Part shown: positions 35,477-44,499 of the stretch, in pieces
Layout: each line of letters opens with the position of its first letter
Numbering within the stretch: the first letter of the stretch is position 1
Assembly (NCBI RefSeq): GCF_900104145.1
Contig: NZ_FNLB01000006.1
Span: 4,032,501-4,096,500, forward strand
DNA: 64,000 nucleotides
DNA from: Pseudovibrio sp. Tun.PSC04-5.I4
Lineage (GTDB): Bacteria; Pseudomonadota; Alphaproteobacteria; Rhizobiales; Stappiaceae
Direction of reading: 5' to 3'
Notes under the pieces: model-generated
What the model saw: only the letters and a program-made list of their open reading frames with translations
Databases searched by the model: none
Told to the model about the DNA's origin: nothing
Translations under genes and position numbers: made by a program

Positions 35477-36403
35477 TTGGCAGTACTTATTGCATCTCAA
35501 TCTGAGAAGTCGTCAACCGATGGGCAATTGAGCTCGAGTTTCTCTTATGATGAGGCGTTTTCTCGCAACATTGGCTGGGTGACCACGGATGAACAGCAAG
35601 CCTTGAGAGGGAAACGCGTTGCGATTGCTGGGATGGGGGGTGTTGGTGGAATTCACGCCGTAACGCTGGCCCGGCTTGGCATTGGAGCCTTCAGCGTTGC
35701 CGATTTTGACCGCTTCGATATCGTCAACTTTAACCGCCAAATCGGGGCCACTGTACGTACCCTGAATGAGCCCAAGGTTTCTGTCATGGCCGAGCAGGTT
35801 CGTAACATTAACCCAGAGGTGGATCTGCGGGTCTTTTCCGAAGGAGTGAGCGACGACAATATCGAGAAGTTTCTGGACGGCGTAGACCTGTTTGTGGACG
35901 GGTTTGACTTCTTCGTTTTAGGGATACGGCGAAAGGTATTCGCTCGGTGCCGCGACCTTGGTATACCCGCTGTGACAGCAGCCCCGCTGGGTATGGGAAC
36001 GGCTTACCTTTGTTTTACGCCGGATAGCATGCCGTTTGAAGACTACTTTCAATTTGAAGGTGAGGAAGAGGTTCATCAGTACTTGAAATTTATGCTGGGC
36101 CTTGCTCCCAGTGCCTTGCATCGCAGTTCACTTGTTGATCCTACGCAGCTTAATCTTGGTGAGAGACGCGGACCTTCCACCGCTGCGGGGTGCCAACTGG
36201 CCGCTGGTGTTGTGGGCGCGCAAACCGTCAAACTTCTTTTAGGCCGAGGCCCGCTTAAACCGGCTCCGTGGTACCACCACTTTGACGCCTATGAAGGTAA
36301 GTTTGTATCAAAACGCCTGCCTGCCGGAAACGGCAATCTCTTCCAACGACTGAAACTATGGCAGCTAAAACGCCACATGAAGGACGTGTTAGCTGCGGCG
36401 TAG
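35477..36403 (+). CDS. E1/ThiF-like adenylyltransferase
   Basis: 308 residues from TTG 35477, set by GGAGG at 35466-35470. A single E1-type Rossmann domain: RVAIAGMGGVGGIHAVTLARLGIG (GxGGxGG at about 52-58), ADFDRFDIVNFNRQIG (Asp 78, Asn 84, Arg 87), Lys 100, and DLFVDGFDFF. These are the ATP-binding and adenylation residues of ThiF/MoeB/UBA enzymes. There is no CxxC zinc pair, and the catalytic-Cys loop of sulfur or ubiquitin transfer is not evident, so it may only adenylate a C-terminus or carboxylate. C-terminal AAGCQLAAGVVGAQTVKLLLGRG matches the family. Its pairing with a FeeM-like gene suggests biosynthesis of an acylated product (inference). No ubiquitin-like partner is visible nearby. 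Confidence 0.8.
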   Translation: MAVLIASQSEKSSTDGQLSSSFSYDEAFSRNIGWVTTDEQQALRGKRVAIAGMGGVGGIHAVTLARLGIGAFSVADFDRFDIVNFNRQIGATVRTLNEPKVSVMAEQVRNINPEVDLRVFSEGVSDDNIEKFLDGVDLFVDGFDFFVLGIRRKVFARCRDLGIPAVTAAPLGMGTAYLCFTPDSMPFEDYFQFEGEEEVHQYLKFMLGLAPSALHRSSLVDPTQLNLGERRGPSTAAGCQLAAGVVGAQTVKLLLGRGPLKPAPWYHHFDAYEGKFVSKRLPAGNGNLFQRLKLWQLKRHMKDVLAAA

Positions 36404-36632
36404 TTGATTGCATAAGAGAAGGGGCTGCGGATGCTTTCATGATGGGATCAACACAGAAACCTGACGAGTCTCCTTAGCTTTCTTTGTTCTAATCCATTTT
36501 GTAGAGTGCCGCTTCCCTTTTTATACGCGGTTTCATTTCCCTAAGGAAATCTTAAATTACGTAGCGTATTCAATTAATTAACCGTGGATCATGTAAAGTC
36601 CTCATCAACTAAATCCTAATGGAGGCCGGTTG

Positions 36633-37871
36633 ATGTCTGTTTCGTTTGCCCGCTTGCAGATCTATTTTGTTATTGCCTTGCTGTTGATTGTGGTGGTCTA
36701 TCCGATCTACTTGATTGGGATGTCGCCAAGCCTTGATGCGATTGATCTGCGCCGTATTGGGGGTGACTTCTATGCCTTCCTGATGGCCTCTAAGTTGGCT
36801 GTCTCCGGGCAGGCGGCTCAGCTCTATGACTTAGAGTGGTTTTACGGTGAAATGCAGCGCAATGTGGAGAGCGGGTCCGGCTTTAATGCATGGTTCCATC
36901 CGCCTAGCCTGCTTGTGTTTCTGGTCCCGCTTTCTGGCCTCACCTACCTGCAAGCCTACAGCTTGTGGATGGGCGCGGGCGGTGCGTTTTCCCTACTCGT
37001 CTCTTTCAGCCGCAAGGCACCTATTCGGGCCGTCACGTTCTTTCTGCTTGCGCCTGCGACGTTGGTGAACCTGTTTTACGGTCAGTTTGGAATGCTCGCT
37101 GGTGGGTTCCTCTATGGCGGCTTGCGGTTGATGAATCGACATCCGGCATGGGCTGGTGTTTTGCTGGGCTGTGTTTCCATCAAGCCTGAGCTGTTTATGC
37201 TGATCCCGATTGTTCTGATTGCCCACCGCAGTATCCTAGCATTTTGCTCTTGCGTTGCCACTGTGGCGTTTCTGGTGGATGCATCCTCGGTGTTCTTCGG
37301 GTCCAGCTTGTGGTGGATTTATTTGGAGACCGTCCCGTCCTTGCTTGCGACGGTGATGGAAAAAGGTGAGGGCAGCTTCCTCTATCTGATGCCTTCTGCG
37401 TTTGGTGCTGTTCGGGCTTTGGGTTTTTCCGCGACCTCTGGATATATGGTGCAGTTGCCGTTTACGATAATGGCCCTTGTGGTTTCTTATTGGTTGTTCC
37501 AGCGGGATCGCGATCCGGTTGCGCGGAATCTGGCCTTCACACTTTGCGTGTTGCTGGCAACGCCGTTTTTGTTCCTTTGGGATTATGCAGTGGTCTCGCC
37601 TGCGCTTTATCTTTACGCCATGAAAACCGGTTTGTTTGATAACCGTGAAGATTCGCCGTTGTTTGAACCTCTACTTCTGTTTGCCGTATATTTGCTGCCC
37701 ATCATCAACATTGCTCTTGCCGCGCATAATTTCCCCGTTGGGCCGATCTTCACTGCTTTGGCCTTGATGGTTGTGATTGTGCGTATGGTCAGCTCCTGCG
37801 AGGTGCTTGGTGAGGAGGGGGATAACTTCCCTGAGGATGGGAATAATGATGAAGAACTGGGCGCGGCCTGA
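36633..37871 (+). CDS. DUF2029/GT87-like polytopic membrane protein
   Basis: 412 residues with about 9-10 hydrophobic helices and an acidic C-terminal tail (GEEGDNFPEDGNNDEELG). The pattern GGDFYAFLMASKLAVSGQAAQLYD, then WFHPPSLLVFLVPL, LLAPATLVNLFYGQFGMLAGGFLYGGLRLM, and GVLLGCVSIKPELFMLIPI is typical of glycosyltransferase family 87 / DUF2029 polyprenyl-phosphate mannosyltransferase-like proteins (Asp in the first periplasmic loop, NGQN-like LFYGQF, KPE motif). Likely transfers a sugar from a lipid carrier at the membrane; acceptor unknown. GGAGG precedes the start. Last gene of the block between recN and ligA. Confidence 0.75.
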   Translation: MSVSFARLQIYFVIALLLIVVVYPIYLIGMSPSLDAIDLRRIGGDFYAFLMASKLAVSGQAAQLYDLEWFYGEMQRNVESGSGFNAWFHPPSLLVFLVPLSGLTYLQAYSLWMGAGGAFSLLVSFSRKAPIRAVTFFLLAPATLVNLFYGQFGMLAGGFLYGGLRLMNRHPAWAGVLLGCVSIKPELFMLIPIVLIAHRSILAFCSCVATVAFLVDASSVFFGSSLWWIYLETVPSLLATVMEKGEGSFLYLMPSAFGAVRALGFSATSGYMVQLPFTIMALVVSYWLFQRDRDPVARNLAFTLCVLLATPFLFLWDYAVVSPALYLYAMKTGLFDNREDSPLFEPLLLFAVYLLPIINIALAAHNFPVGPIFTALALMVVIVRMVSSCEVLGEEGDNFPEDGNNDEELGAA

Positions 37872-38035
37872 GAAAAGACCGTTTTTCAGAGGAACGCAGG
37901 GAAAACGTGAAAAACGCAGATCCACGCAAAGCAATTCACAAAACCTTGCAAAGTGAGACACGTGAATTCCTGTCCAAATCCATTGTTCTTGCTGGCTTGT
38001 AATCCTCAGGGGCGATAAGGATAATTCCCTTATAG

Positions 38036-40228
38036 ATGACGAGACAGGTGGGTAGACCGGTGAGCCTTGCTGATACTTCTTTGAAAGACGTTGGAGCCTT
38101 AACTGCTGAGGACGCAGCGCTTGAGCTTGAGCGACTGGCAGGGCTGATTGCTGAATACGATAAAGCCTATCACACCGAAGATGCGCCTGTTGTTGACGAT
38201 GCGACCTATGATGCCTTGCGCCGCCGCAATGTGGCGCTGGAAACTGCTTTTCCTGAGCTTGTGCGGGCAGATAGTCCAAGCGAACGGATTGGCGGGGCTG
38301 TTTCTGAAGGCTTTGGCAAAATCACCCATGCGGTGCCCATGCTTTCCTTGGACAATGCTTTTTCCGACGGTGATGTGCAGGACTTCATTGGCAAGGTGCG
38401 TCGCTTCCTGAAGTATGATCCGTTGATGGGCGCGCTTGCTGTCACGGCTGAGCCCAAGATTGACGGCCTCTCCCTATCATTGCGCTATGAAAACGGCAGG
38501 TTGGTTTATGCGGCAACGCGGGGTGATGGCACCACGGGTGAAAATGTAACGTCTAACGCGCTGACAATTCAGGATATTCCGCAGGTGTTGCCTGCTGGCG
38601 TGCCGGATGTGGTTGAGGTGCGCGGTGAAGTTTACATGGCACATGCTGATTTTGCATCGCTCAATGCCCGTATGGAAGCCAATGGCGGCAAGGTGTTTGC
38701 TAACCCGCGCAATGCGGCGGCGGGCTCGCTGCGTCAGTTGAATTCGGAGATCACCAAGACCCGCCCGCTAAAGTTTTTCGCCTATGCATGGGGCGAAATG
38801 AGCGACATTTCTGCTGATACGCAGATGGGAATGGTGGAGTTGTTCGGGCAGTGGGGGTTCCAGATCAACCCGCTGATGAAACGCTGTGAGAGCGCCGAGG
38901 AATTGCTGAAAGTCTATCATGGAATTGAAGAGGACCGCTCTGGTCTCGGCTATGATATTGACGGCGTTGTTTACAAGGTGGACCGGTTGGATCTGCAGGG
39001 CCGTTTGGGTTTTGTATCCCGATCTCCACGGTGGGCAATTGCGCACAAATTCCCAGCAGAGCGAGCATTTACTACCCTCAATGCCATCGAGATACAGGTT
39101 GGGCGCACAGGGGCATTGGCGCCAGTTGCAAAGCTTGAGCCTGTTACCGTTGGCGGTGTTGTGGTTTCCAATGCATCGCTCCATAATGAAGACTACATTA
39201 AAGGCATCGGTCAGGACGGCGAATCTATTCGTGGTGGCAGGGACTTACGGGTTGGCGATACGGTCATTATCCAACGTGCTGGCGATGTTATTCCGCAGAT
39301 CGTTGATGTTGATGTGAGCAAGCGTACTGCTGAATCGGTTTCATTTGAATACCCTGAAATCTGTCCTGCTTGCGGTTCTCATGCTGTTCGTGAAATAAAC
39401 CCGAATTCAGGTAAGGTTGATGTCATTCGCCGCTGTACTGGCGGTTTGATTTGCCCTGCACAGGCTATTGAAAAACTAAAGCATTTCGTATCCCGCAATG
39501 CCTTGGATATTGAGGGTCTTGGCGAAAAACAGATTGAGGCGTTTTATGAGTATGACATGGACAAGGGCGGTGTTCGCAGCCCTGCCGACATATTCACGCT
39601 AGCAGAACGGGATAAGAGCTCATTTAACAAGTTAAGGAGCCGCGAAGGGTGGGGCGCTGTCTCGGCGCGTAAACTGTTCGATGCTATTGATGGCAAACGC
39701 CAAATTGAGTTGAACCGTTTGATTTTTGGCCTCGGAATTCGCCATGTCGGGGAGGGGAATGCCAAGCTGCTCGCTCGGGCTTATACCTCCTGGACTGGCT
39801 TTAATGAGGCCATGAATTCTGCGACGGATACGACTTCGGATGCCTATCGTGATCTCAACGATATTGATGGTATCGGCGGAACTGTTGCCAATGCCTTGGT
39901 TGAGTTCTTCGCGGAGGAACATAACCGAGAAGCCCTTGATGCTTTGCTGGCGGAAATTACACCACTTAATGTTGTTGTTGCCGATAGCTCAGGCAGCCCT
40001 GTTGCAGGTAAAACACTCGTGTTTACAGGTAGTTTGGAACGGATGAGCCGCGATGAAGCTAAGGCGCGGGCCGAAAGCTTGGGCGCGAAAGTATCAGGCT
40101 CGGTCTCCCAGAAAACGGATCTGGTGATTGCTGGACCTAAAGCAGGTTCCAAGCTTACCAAGGCACAAAGCCTTGGCATTGATGTTATCTCAGAGGACGA
40201 CTGGTTCGAGCTTGTCGGCGACAATTAG
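38036..40228 (+). CDS. ligA: NAD-dependent DNA ligase
   Basis: 730 residues (GTG 38060 is an alternative start). Essential replication ligase. Domain Ia with YDKAYHTEDAPVVDDATYDALRRR; nucleotidyltransferase with AMP-accepting Lys in EPKIDGLSLSLRYENGRL (Lys about 141) and TRGDGTTGENVT; OB fold; Cys4 zinc finger (CPACGSH ... RRCTGGLICPAQ); helix-hairpin-helix repeats (NALDIEGLGEKQIE, LIFGLGIRHVGEGNAKLL, LNDIDGIGGTVANALVEFF); and a BRCT domain (GKTLVFTGSLERMSRDEAKARAESLGAKVSGSVSQKTDLVIAG). Complete. In many relatives it directly follows recN; here five genes intervene. Confidence 0.97.
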   Translation: MTRQVGRPVSLADTSLKDVGALTAEDAALELERLAGLIAEYDKAYHTEDAPVVDDATYDALRRRNVALETAFPELVRADSPSERIGGAVSEGFGKITHAVPMLSLDNAFSDGDVQDFIGKVRRFLKYDPLMGALAVTAEPKIDGLSLSLRYENGRLVYAATRGDGTTGENVTSNALTIQDIPQVLPAGVPDVVEVRGEVYMAHADFASLNARMEANGGKVFANPRNAAAGSLRQLNSEITKTRPLKFFAYAWGEMSDISADTQMGMVELFGQWGFQINPLMKRCESAEELLKVYHGIEEDRSGLGYDIDGVVYKVDRLDLQGRLGFVSRSPRWAIAHKFPAERAFTTLNAIEIQVGRTGALAPVAKLEPVTVGGVVVSNASLHNEDYIKGIGQDGESIRGGRDLRVGDTVIIQRAGDVIPQIVDVDVSKRTAESVSFEYPEICPACGSHAVREINPNSGKVDVIRRCTGGLICPAQAIEKLKHFVSRNALDIEGLGEKQIEAFYEYDMDKGGVRSPADIFTLAERDKSSFNKLRSREGWGAVSARKLFDAIDGKRQIELNRLIFGLGIRHVGEGNAKLLARAYTSWTGFNEAMNSATDTTSDAYRDLNDIDGIGGTVANALVEFFAEEHNREALDALLAEITPLNVVVADSSGSPVAGKTLVFTGSLERMSRDEAKARAESLGAKVSGSVSQKTDLVIAGPKAGSKLTKAQSLGIDVISEDDWFELVGDN

Positions 40229-40264
40229 AAGCAAAATGGTCAGGCTCTTATAAAATTCAGTCGT

Positions 40265-40286
40265 GGTCCGGGGTTTACCCCGGGCC
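40265..40286. terminator. GC-rich hairpin between ligA and the convergent coiled-coil gene
   Basis: GGTCCGGGG (40265-40273) pairs with CCCCGGGCC (40278-40286) over TTTA, with one T-G pair. It overlaps the stop of the minus-strand gene. No T-run on either side, so termination strength is uncertain. Confidence 0.45.
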
Positions 40287-40892
40287 GAACTTCAGTGTAG
40301 CGACTAGCTTTACTGAGGCTTCCGCTTTTTTACCGATGTAAACGAGCAGGTTTTTCTTGTCGTATTGCACGCTCATCTCAATTTTTTTGGAAACGTCTTT
40401 TTTGAGTTTATCATAAGCTTTGGTCACGTCATCACAAAGCTTTGCAAGTTTATCGTATTCCAGCTTTTTCTTGGCCACAACAGGTCTTGCTTTGATTAGT
40501 TTTTTGAGTTCAGTTTGAGAATCTATAAAATTCTGATCTTTCTTAGGGTCCAGTTTTTTTTCTACTAGCCTGCTTTCTATTACATCCAGCATTTGTTTTT
40601 TAGCACTGATCTCAGAATCCAAACGGCTCAAAGCATTAGCGTAGGTTAGAGCTGCTTTTTTCTTCTTCTCTACAGTTTCAATTTGCGTGCGTGCTTTGGC
40701 AAGTTCAGGAGCTGCGTCTACATGGTTGTCATAGGACTGCCGCATAGCTCCTTTGCCTTGAAAAATTGCTTTATCGAAGCGTCCTTTATCAGCAGAATTC
40801 AGGCCGACACGGCTATTAATCTGGCTCCAAAGCGAAGAGTAAGAGCCGTAAAAGTCGTCAAAGTTTTTGAATTTACACAATACCTGCGGCAT
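40275..40892 (-). CDS. Lysine-rich coiled-coil protein of unknown function
   Basis: 205 residues from ATG 40892, chosen because GGAG lies 8 bases upstream; the frame is open 68 codons further without a better site. No family recognised. The N-terminus MPQVLCKFKNFDDFYGSYSSLWSQINSRVG is compact; residues about 70-175 are strongly helical and charged (ARTQIETVEKKKKAALTYANALSRLDSEISAKKQMLDVIESRLVEKK, then KKLEYDKLAKLCDDVTKAYDKLKKDVSKK), a likely coiled coil. The C-terminus (YDKKNLLVYIGKKAEASVKLVATLKFGPG) looks beta. No signal peptide or membrane segment. AT-richer than neighbours, consistent with recent gain. Next gene upstream on the same strand is DUF4142-like, 223 bases away. Confidence 0.6.
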   Translation of the reverse strand: MPQVLCKFKNFDDFYGSYSSLWSQINSRVGLNSADKGRFDKAIFQGKGAMRQSYDNHVDAAPELAKARTQIETVEKKKKAALTYANALSRLDSEISAKKQMLDVIESRLVEKKLDPKKDQNFIDSQTELKKLIKARPVVAKKKLEYDKLAKLCDDVTKAYDKLKKDVSKKIEMSVQYDKKNLLVYIGKKAEASVKLVATLKFGPG

Positions 40893-41115
40893 GTTTTTTT
40901 CTCCATCAAGGTTGGGTTCGCATACTGCTAGATCTAACAATAATTCTGGAGACAAAAGCATAGGAATGGGTTTAGAAAACTGACGGTTATTGCGACTAAT
41001 CCAATTTGAATTTAGCTTCAATATAGAGGGGTTTTTACCTAAGGTAAGATCAAGTGAAACCATCAGAATACTGTTGACCCTGACGGATAGATTCAATCAA
41101 TGTGTCGCTAGATAA

Positions 41116-41634
41116 CTAGCTGATTTGTTTGCGAATTTCTGCGAGCATCGTTAGATGCGTATGGATGAATGGTACCAAGATAGTTGCGGTTGCAACATTC
41201 ACGTTGATCGGATTTTTACCAGATTCAGGCATTTGAACTGCCAACAAGTCTTCGTGACCAATAATTTCAGTCGAGATATAAAGCCGGTCAAAGTCTTCTC
41301 CAGAGGCAGCTTCAAGTTTTTTGTAGATATCTTCTAGTGCTGGCGGGCGTGGCGGTGCAATTGCGCCCGTGGATTCAATCAGGTGCGACACAGCTGTTTG
41401 CTCGCCTTTTTCCAGTTTGGCGAACTGGCGAACCAATGGGTTGGATGCCTTTGTTTCAGCCATCTCGCTGATCGCGAGGGAAAACGGGCTAATTGTGAGT
41501 GTTTTATCGACGTACTCACCTCCCGCATGATGATCCGCACTGGCGGAGGTGATGAGAGCGGGAGTGGCCAGCAAAGCGCCAGATAAGCCGATGAGTGTTT
41601 TTCTACGAGAAATTTGTAACTTACCAGTATTCAT
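41116..41634 (-). CDS. DUF4142-like exported protein with Tat-type signal
   Basis: 172 residues. The N-terminus SRRKTLIGLSGALLATPALITSASA has a twin-arginine-like motif, hydrophobic core and Ala-X-Ala cleavage site, so it should be exported to the periplasm. The mature part (YVDKTLTISPFSLAISEMAETKASNPLVRQFAKLEKGEQTAVSHLI, then a second helical pair ending TILVPFIHTHLTMLAEIRKQI) resembles the four-helix DUF4142 family, which is ferritin-like in fold. The usual His-containing FA-x-x-M-x-x-D-H motif is altered to FAKLEKGEQT, so metal binding is doubtful. Function unknown. It stands alone. Confidence 0.65.
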   Translation of the reverse strand: MNTGKLQISRRKTLIGLSGALLATPALITSASADHHAGGEYVDKTLTISPFSLAISEMAETKASNPLVRQFAKLEKGEQTAVSHLIESTGAIAPPRPPALEDIYKKLEAASGEDFDRLYISTEIIGHEDLLAVQMPESGKNPINVNVATATILVPFIHTHLTMLAEIRKQIS

Positions 41635-41959
41635 AGTTTTTCTTTCAGGTTGTTACGAGTCTACAAACTATATCTTTGGGGTTTGACCTTGTATGGAGTG
41701 AGCGTGCCGCTGTGAAATAGCTTATAATGTATTTTTCTATTTAAATTACTAAGTGCTCCTTCCTATTTTTCAGTGTTCTGAAGATCTCTTCAGTAAAACG
41801 CCGCAGGTTAAATTAGTATTTGACCAAGAGTAGTTGAGTGAAGGTGACCCGTGCTGCAAAACGATGTGTATCGCTTCGTAGATCTCTCGCATCTTCAACG
41901 CTGTTGCTATATTGTTCTTCATTAAGTATTGAAGATTCTCCCTCTGATTTTTGAGGGTA
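41635..41959. other. Intergenic region between the DUF4142 gene and the helicase
   Basis: 325 bp, no gene seen. Holds a 16-bp dyad CTGAAGA-TC-TCTTCAG at 41778-41793. This is presumably the promoter region for both divergent genes, but no clear -35/-10 pair stands out. Confidence 0.5.
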
Positions 41960-44425
41960 ATGCGTTCAAAGGATCCTACGAGTTCAATGGCAAATTCTTC
42001 TGGCCCACTACATCGCGGAATGCCTCTTCACCCTGCTGATCCATCGGTTGCTCCGCAGCCCAAGGCGGGTGGTATAGCGGCACGAGCGATGGCTGCGCGT
42101 CAAACGGACATGCCGGCTTATATGGAAGGTTTGAACCCCGAACAAAAACTCGCCGTTGAGACGATCAACGGTCCAGTGTTGGTTTTGGCAGGGGCAGGAA
42201 CCGGGAAAACCCGTGTCCTAACAACGCGCATTGCCCATATTCTTGCAACAGGACATGCGACACCCGGCCAAATTCTTGCTGTGACTTTCACCAATAAAGC
42301 TGCGCGCGAGATGAAGAACCGTATTGGCGCCTATATCGGTACTCACGTTGAAGGCATGGCATGGCTTGGCACCTTCCACGCGATTTGTGTCAAGATCCTG
42401 CGCCGCCATTCTGAGCTGGTTGGGTTGAAGTCTTCCTTCTCCATTCTGGATACGGACGACCAGTTGCGCTTGATCAAGCAGATCATTCGCGCTGAAGGGT
42501 TGGATGACAAACGCTGGACTGCAAAAGTCTTTGCTGGGCTCATGGATGGCTGGAAGAACCGTGCGCAGACGCCTGCGCAGATTTCTGCTGGAGATGCGCA
42601 AAGTTTTGCAAACGGGTTGGGGCGTAAGCTCTATGAGACCTATCAGGAACGCCTCTCCATTCTAAATGCTTGTGATTTCGGCGATTTGCTGTTGCATTGC
42701 ATCACCATTTTCAAAGAGCATCCAGATGTTTTGAAGAGCTTTCAGCATCGGTTTCGATACATGCTGGTGGACGAGTATCAAGATACCAACGTTGCACAGT
42801 ACCTGTGGCTGCGTTTGTTAGCTCAGGGCAATCCCAATGTGGCCTGCGTTGGTGATGATGACCAGTCAATCTACGGCTGGCGCGGCGCTGAGGTAGATAA
42901 CATCCTGAGATTCGATCAGGATTTCCCCGGTGCGACGGTTGTTCGTCTGGAGCGGAACTATCGCTCGACCAGCCATATCCTTGCCGCAGCGTCTCATTTG
43001 ATCGCTCATAACCAAGGTCGGTTGGGTAAGACCTTGTTCACGGATCAAGCGCTGTCTGAGGACGAGGAAAAGGTTCAGGTGGCTTCAGTCTGGGATTCTC
43101 AGGAGGAAGCGCGTGCTATTGGTGATGAGATTGAAGTGCTGCAGAACCACGGTCATTCTCTCAATGAGATGGCTATTCTGGTGCGGGCCTCTTTCCAGAT
43201 GCGTGAGTTTGAGGATCGGTTTGTTACGCTTGGGTTGAGCTACCGTGTCATTGGTGGTCCGCGGTTTTATGAGCGCATGGAGATCCGCGATGCATTGGCA
43301 TATTTCCGCTGTGTGCTGCAGCCAACTGATGATTTGGCTTTTGAGCGCATCGTCAACACGCCTAAACGTGGTTTGGGTGAAGCTACGCTTAAACTGGTTC
43401 ATACATACGCGCGATCTCAGGGCATTCCGATGATGGCTGCTGCTGCTGAAATGGTGCAGACTTCTGAACTTCGCCCGAAAGCGCGTGCTGTTCTGGCGGA
43501 TGTGCTGGGGATGTTTGATAACTGGCGCAATCAGGTTGAGGCTATGAGCCATACGGAGCTGGCCGAGATCATCCTTGATGAAAGCGGTTATACCCAGATG
43601 TGGCGGCAGGATCGTTCTGCTGAAGCGCCGGGTCGTTTGGACAACTTGAAAGAACTTATCCGCTCCATGGAAGAGTTCGAGAGCATGGCTGGCTTCCTTG
43701 AACACATCTCGTTGGTGATGGATAGGGATAGTGAAGCCAATGAGGATGCGGTCTCGATTATGACGCTTCACTCGGCAAAAGGTCTTGAATTTGATAGTGT
43801 TTTCCTCCCCGGGTGGGAGGAAGGTGTGTTCCCAAACCAGCGCGCTTTGGATGAAACCGGGCAAGCGGGACTGGAAGAAGAGCGGCGTCTTGCCTATGTT
43901 GGTGTGACGCGTGGACGGAAGCGGGTGAAGGTGTGGTTTGCCTCTAACCGACGCATTCATGGCTCCTGGCAGTCCAGTATTCCCTCCCGTTTTCTGGATG
44001 AACTCCCCCCTGATAGTGTTGAAGTTGTTGAATCCTCAAACTCCTATGGGGGCTATAACTCGGGTGGTTCCGGAGGGGGATATGGGGCAAGTCGTTTTGA
44101 TAGCAGCGATGCGTTCCAGAATACCTACTCAACTCCCGGCTGGCAGCGCGCCCGCAAAACGCAGGCTTCTGGTCAGCAGTATGGCCGTATGCATGGTGGC
44201 AACCAAACCCGCAGAGCGAAAAAGGCTGGTCCGACGACCATTGAGGGCGATCTTGTTGCCAAAAGCGTCATTGAAGTCAGCAGTGATTTTGCCATTGGTG
44301 AGCGGATTTTCCACTTGAAGTTCGGCTATGGGATAATCAGTGACATCGAGGGGAATAAGTTGACCGTCGACTTTGAGAAATCTGGCCTAAAGAAAGTGCT
44401 GGATGGCTTTGTTGACCGGGCATAA
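41960..44425 (+). CDS. UvrD/PcrA-type superfamily 1 DNA helicase
   Basis: 821 residues from ATG 41960; ATG 41987 is also possible. 3'-5' helicase in excision repair and fork clearance. Motif Q/I: GLNPEQKLAVETINGPVLVLAGAGTGKTRVLTTRIAHIL; Ia: AVTFTNKAAREMKNRI; Ib: GTFHAICVKILRR; II: MLVDEYQDTNVAQY; III: VACVGDDDQSIYGWRGAE; IV: LERNYRST; V: IMTLHSAKGLEFDSVFLPGWEEGVFP; VI: EEERRLAYVGVTRGRKRV. The C-terminal tail has a Gly/Ser-rich stretch (YGGYNSGGSGGGYG) and the UvrD/PcrA Tudor-like end FAIGERIFHLKFGYGIISDIEGNKLTVDFEKSGLKKVLDGFV, a RNA polymerase-binding region in PcrA. uvrD versus pcrA naming cannot be decided. Confidence 0.95.
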   Translation: MRSKDPTSSMANSSGPLHRGMPLHPADPSVAPQPKAGGIAARAMAARQTDMPAYMEGLNPEQKLAVETINGPVLVLAGAGTGKTRVLTTRIAHILATGHATPGQILAVTFTNKAAREMKNRIGAYIGTHVEGMAWLGTFHAICVKILRRHSELVGLKSSFSILDTDDQLRLIKQIIRAEGLDDKRWTAKVFAGLMDGWKNRAQTPAQISAGDAQSFANGLGRKLYETYQERLSILNACDFGDLLLHCITIFKEHPDVLKSFQHRFRYMLVDEYQDTNVAQYLWLRLLAQGNPNVACVGDDDQSIYGWRGAEVDNILRFDQDFPGATVVRLERNYRSTSHILAAASHLIAHNQGRLGKTLFTDQALSEDEEKVQVASVWDSQEEARAIGDEIEVLQNHGHSLNEMAILVRASFQMREFEDRFVTLGLSYRVIGGPRFYERMEIRDALAYFRCVLQPTDDLAFERIVNTPKRGLGEATLKLVHTYARSQGIPMMAAAAEMVQTSELRPKARAVLADVLGMFDNWRNQVEAMSHTELAEIILDESGYTQMWRQDRSAEAPGRLDNLKELIRSMEEFESMAGFLEHISLVMDRDSEANEDAVSIMTLHSAKGLEFDSVFLPGWEEGVFPNQRALDETGQAGLEEERRLAYVGVTRGRKRVKVWFASNRRIHGSWQSSIPSRFLDELPPDSVEVVESSNSYGGYNSGGSGGGYGASRFDSSDAFQNTYSTPGWQRARKTQASGQQYGRMHGGNQTRRAKKAGPTTIEGDLVAKSVIEVSSDFAIGERIFHLKFGYGIISDIEGNKLTVDFEKSGLKKVLDGFVDRA

Positions 44426-44499
44426 GCTTCAAGTCACGCGTTAATTGCCTCTGCGGAAGTTTGTGTTATCTCTCTTCATGGTTGTGTTGGGAGGTGCGA

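Noticed and set aside
43085..43960. 291-codon minus-strand frame inside the helicase gene
   Set aside because: Helicase motifs on the + strand are complete; the reverse frame has no family features.
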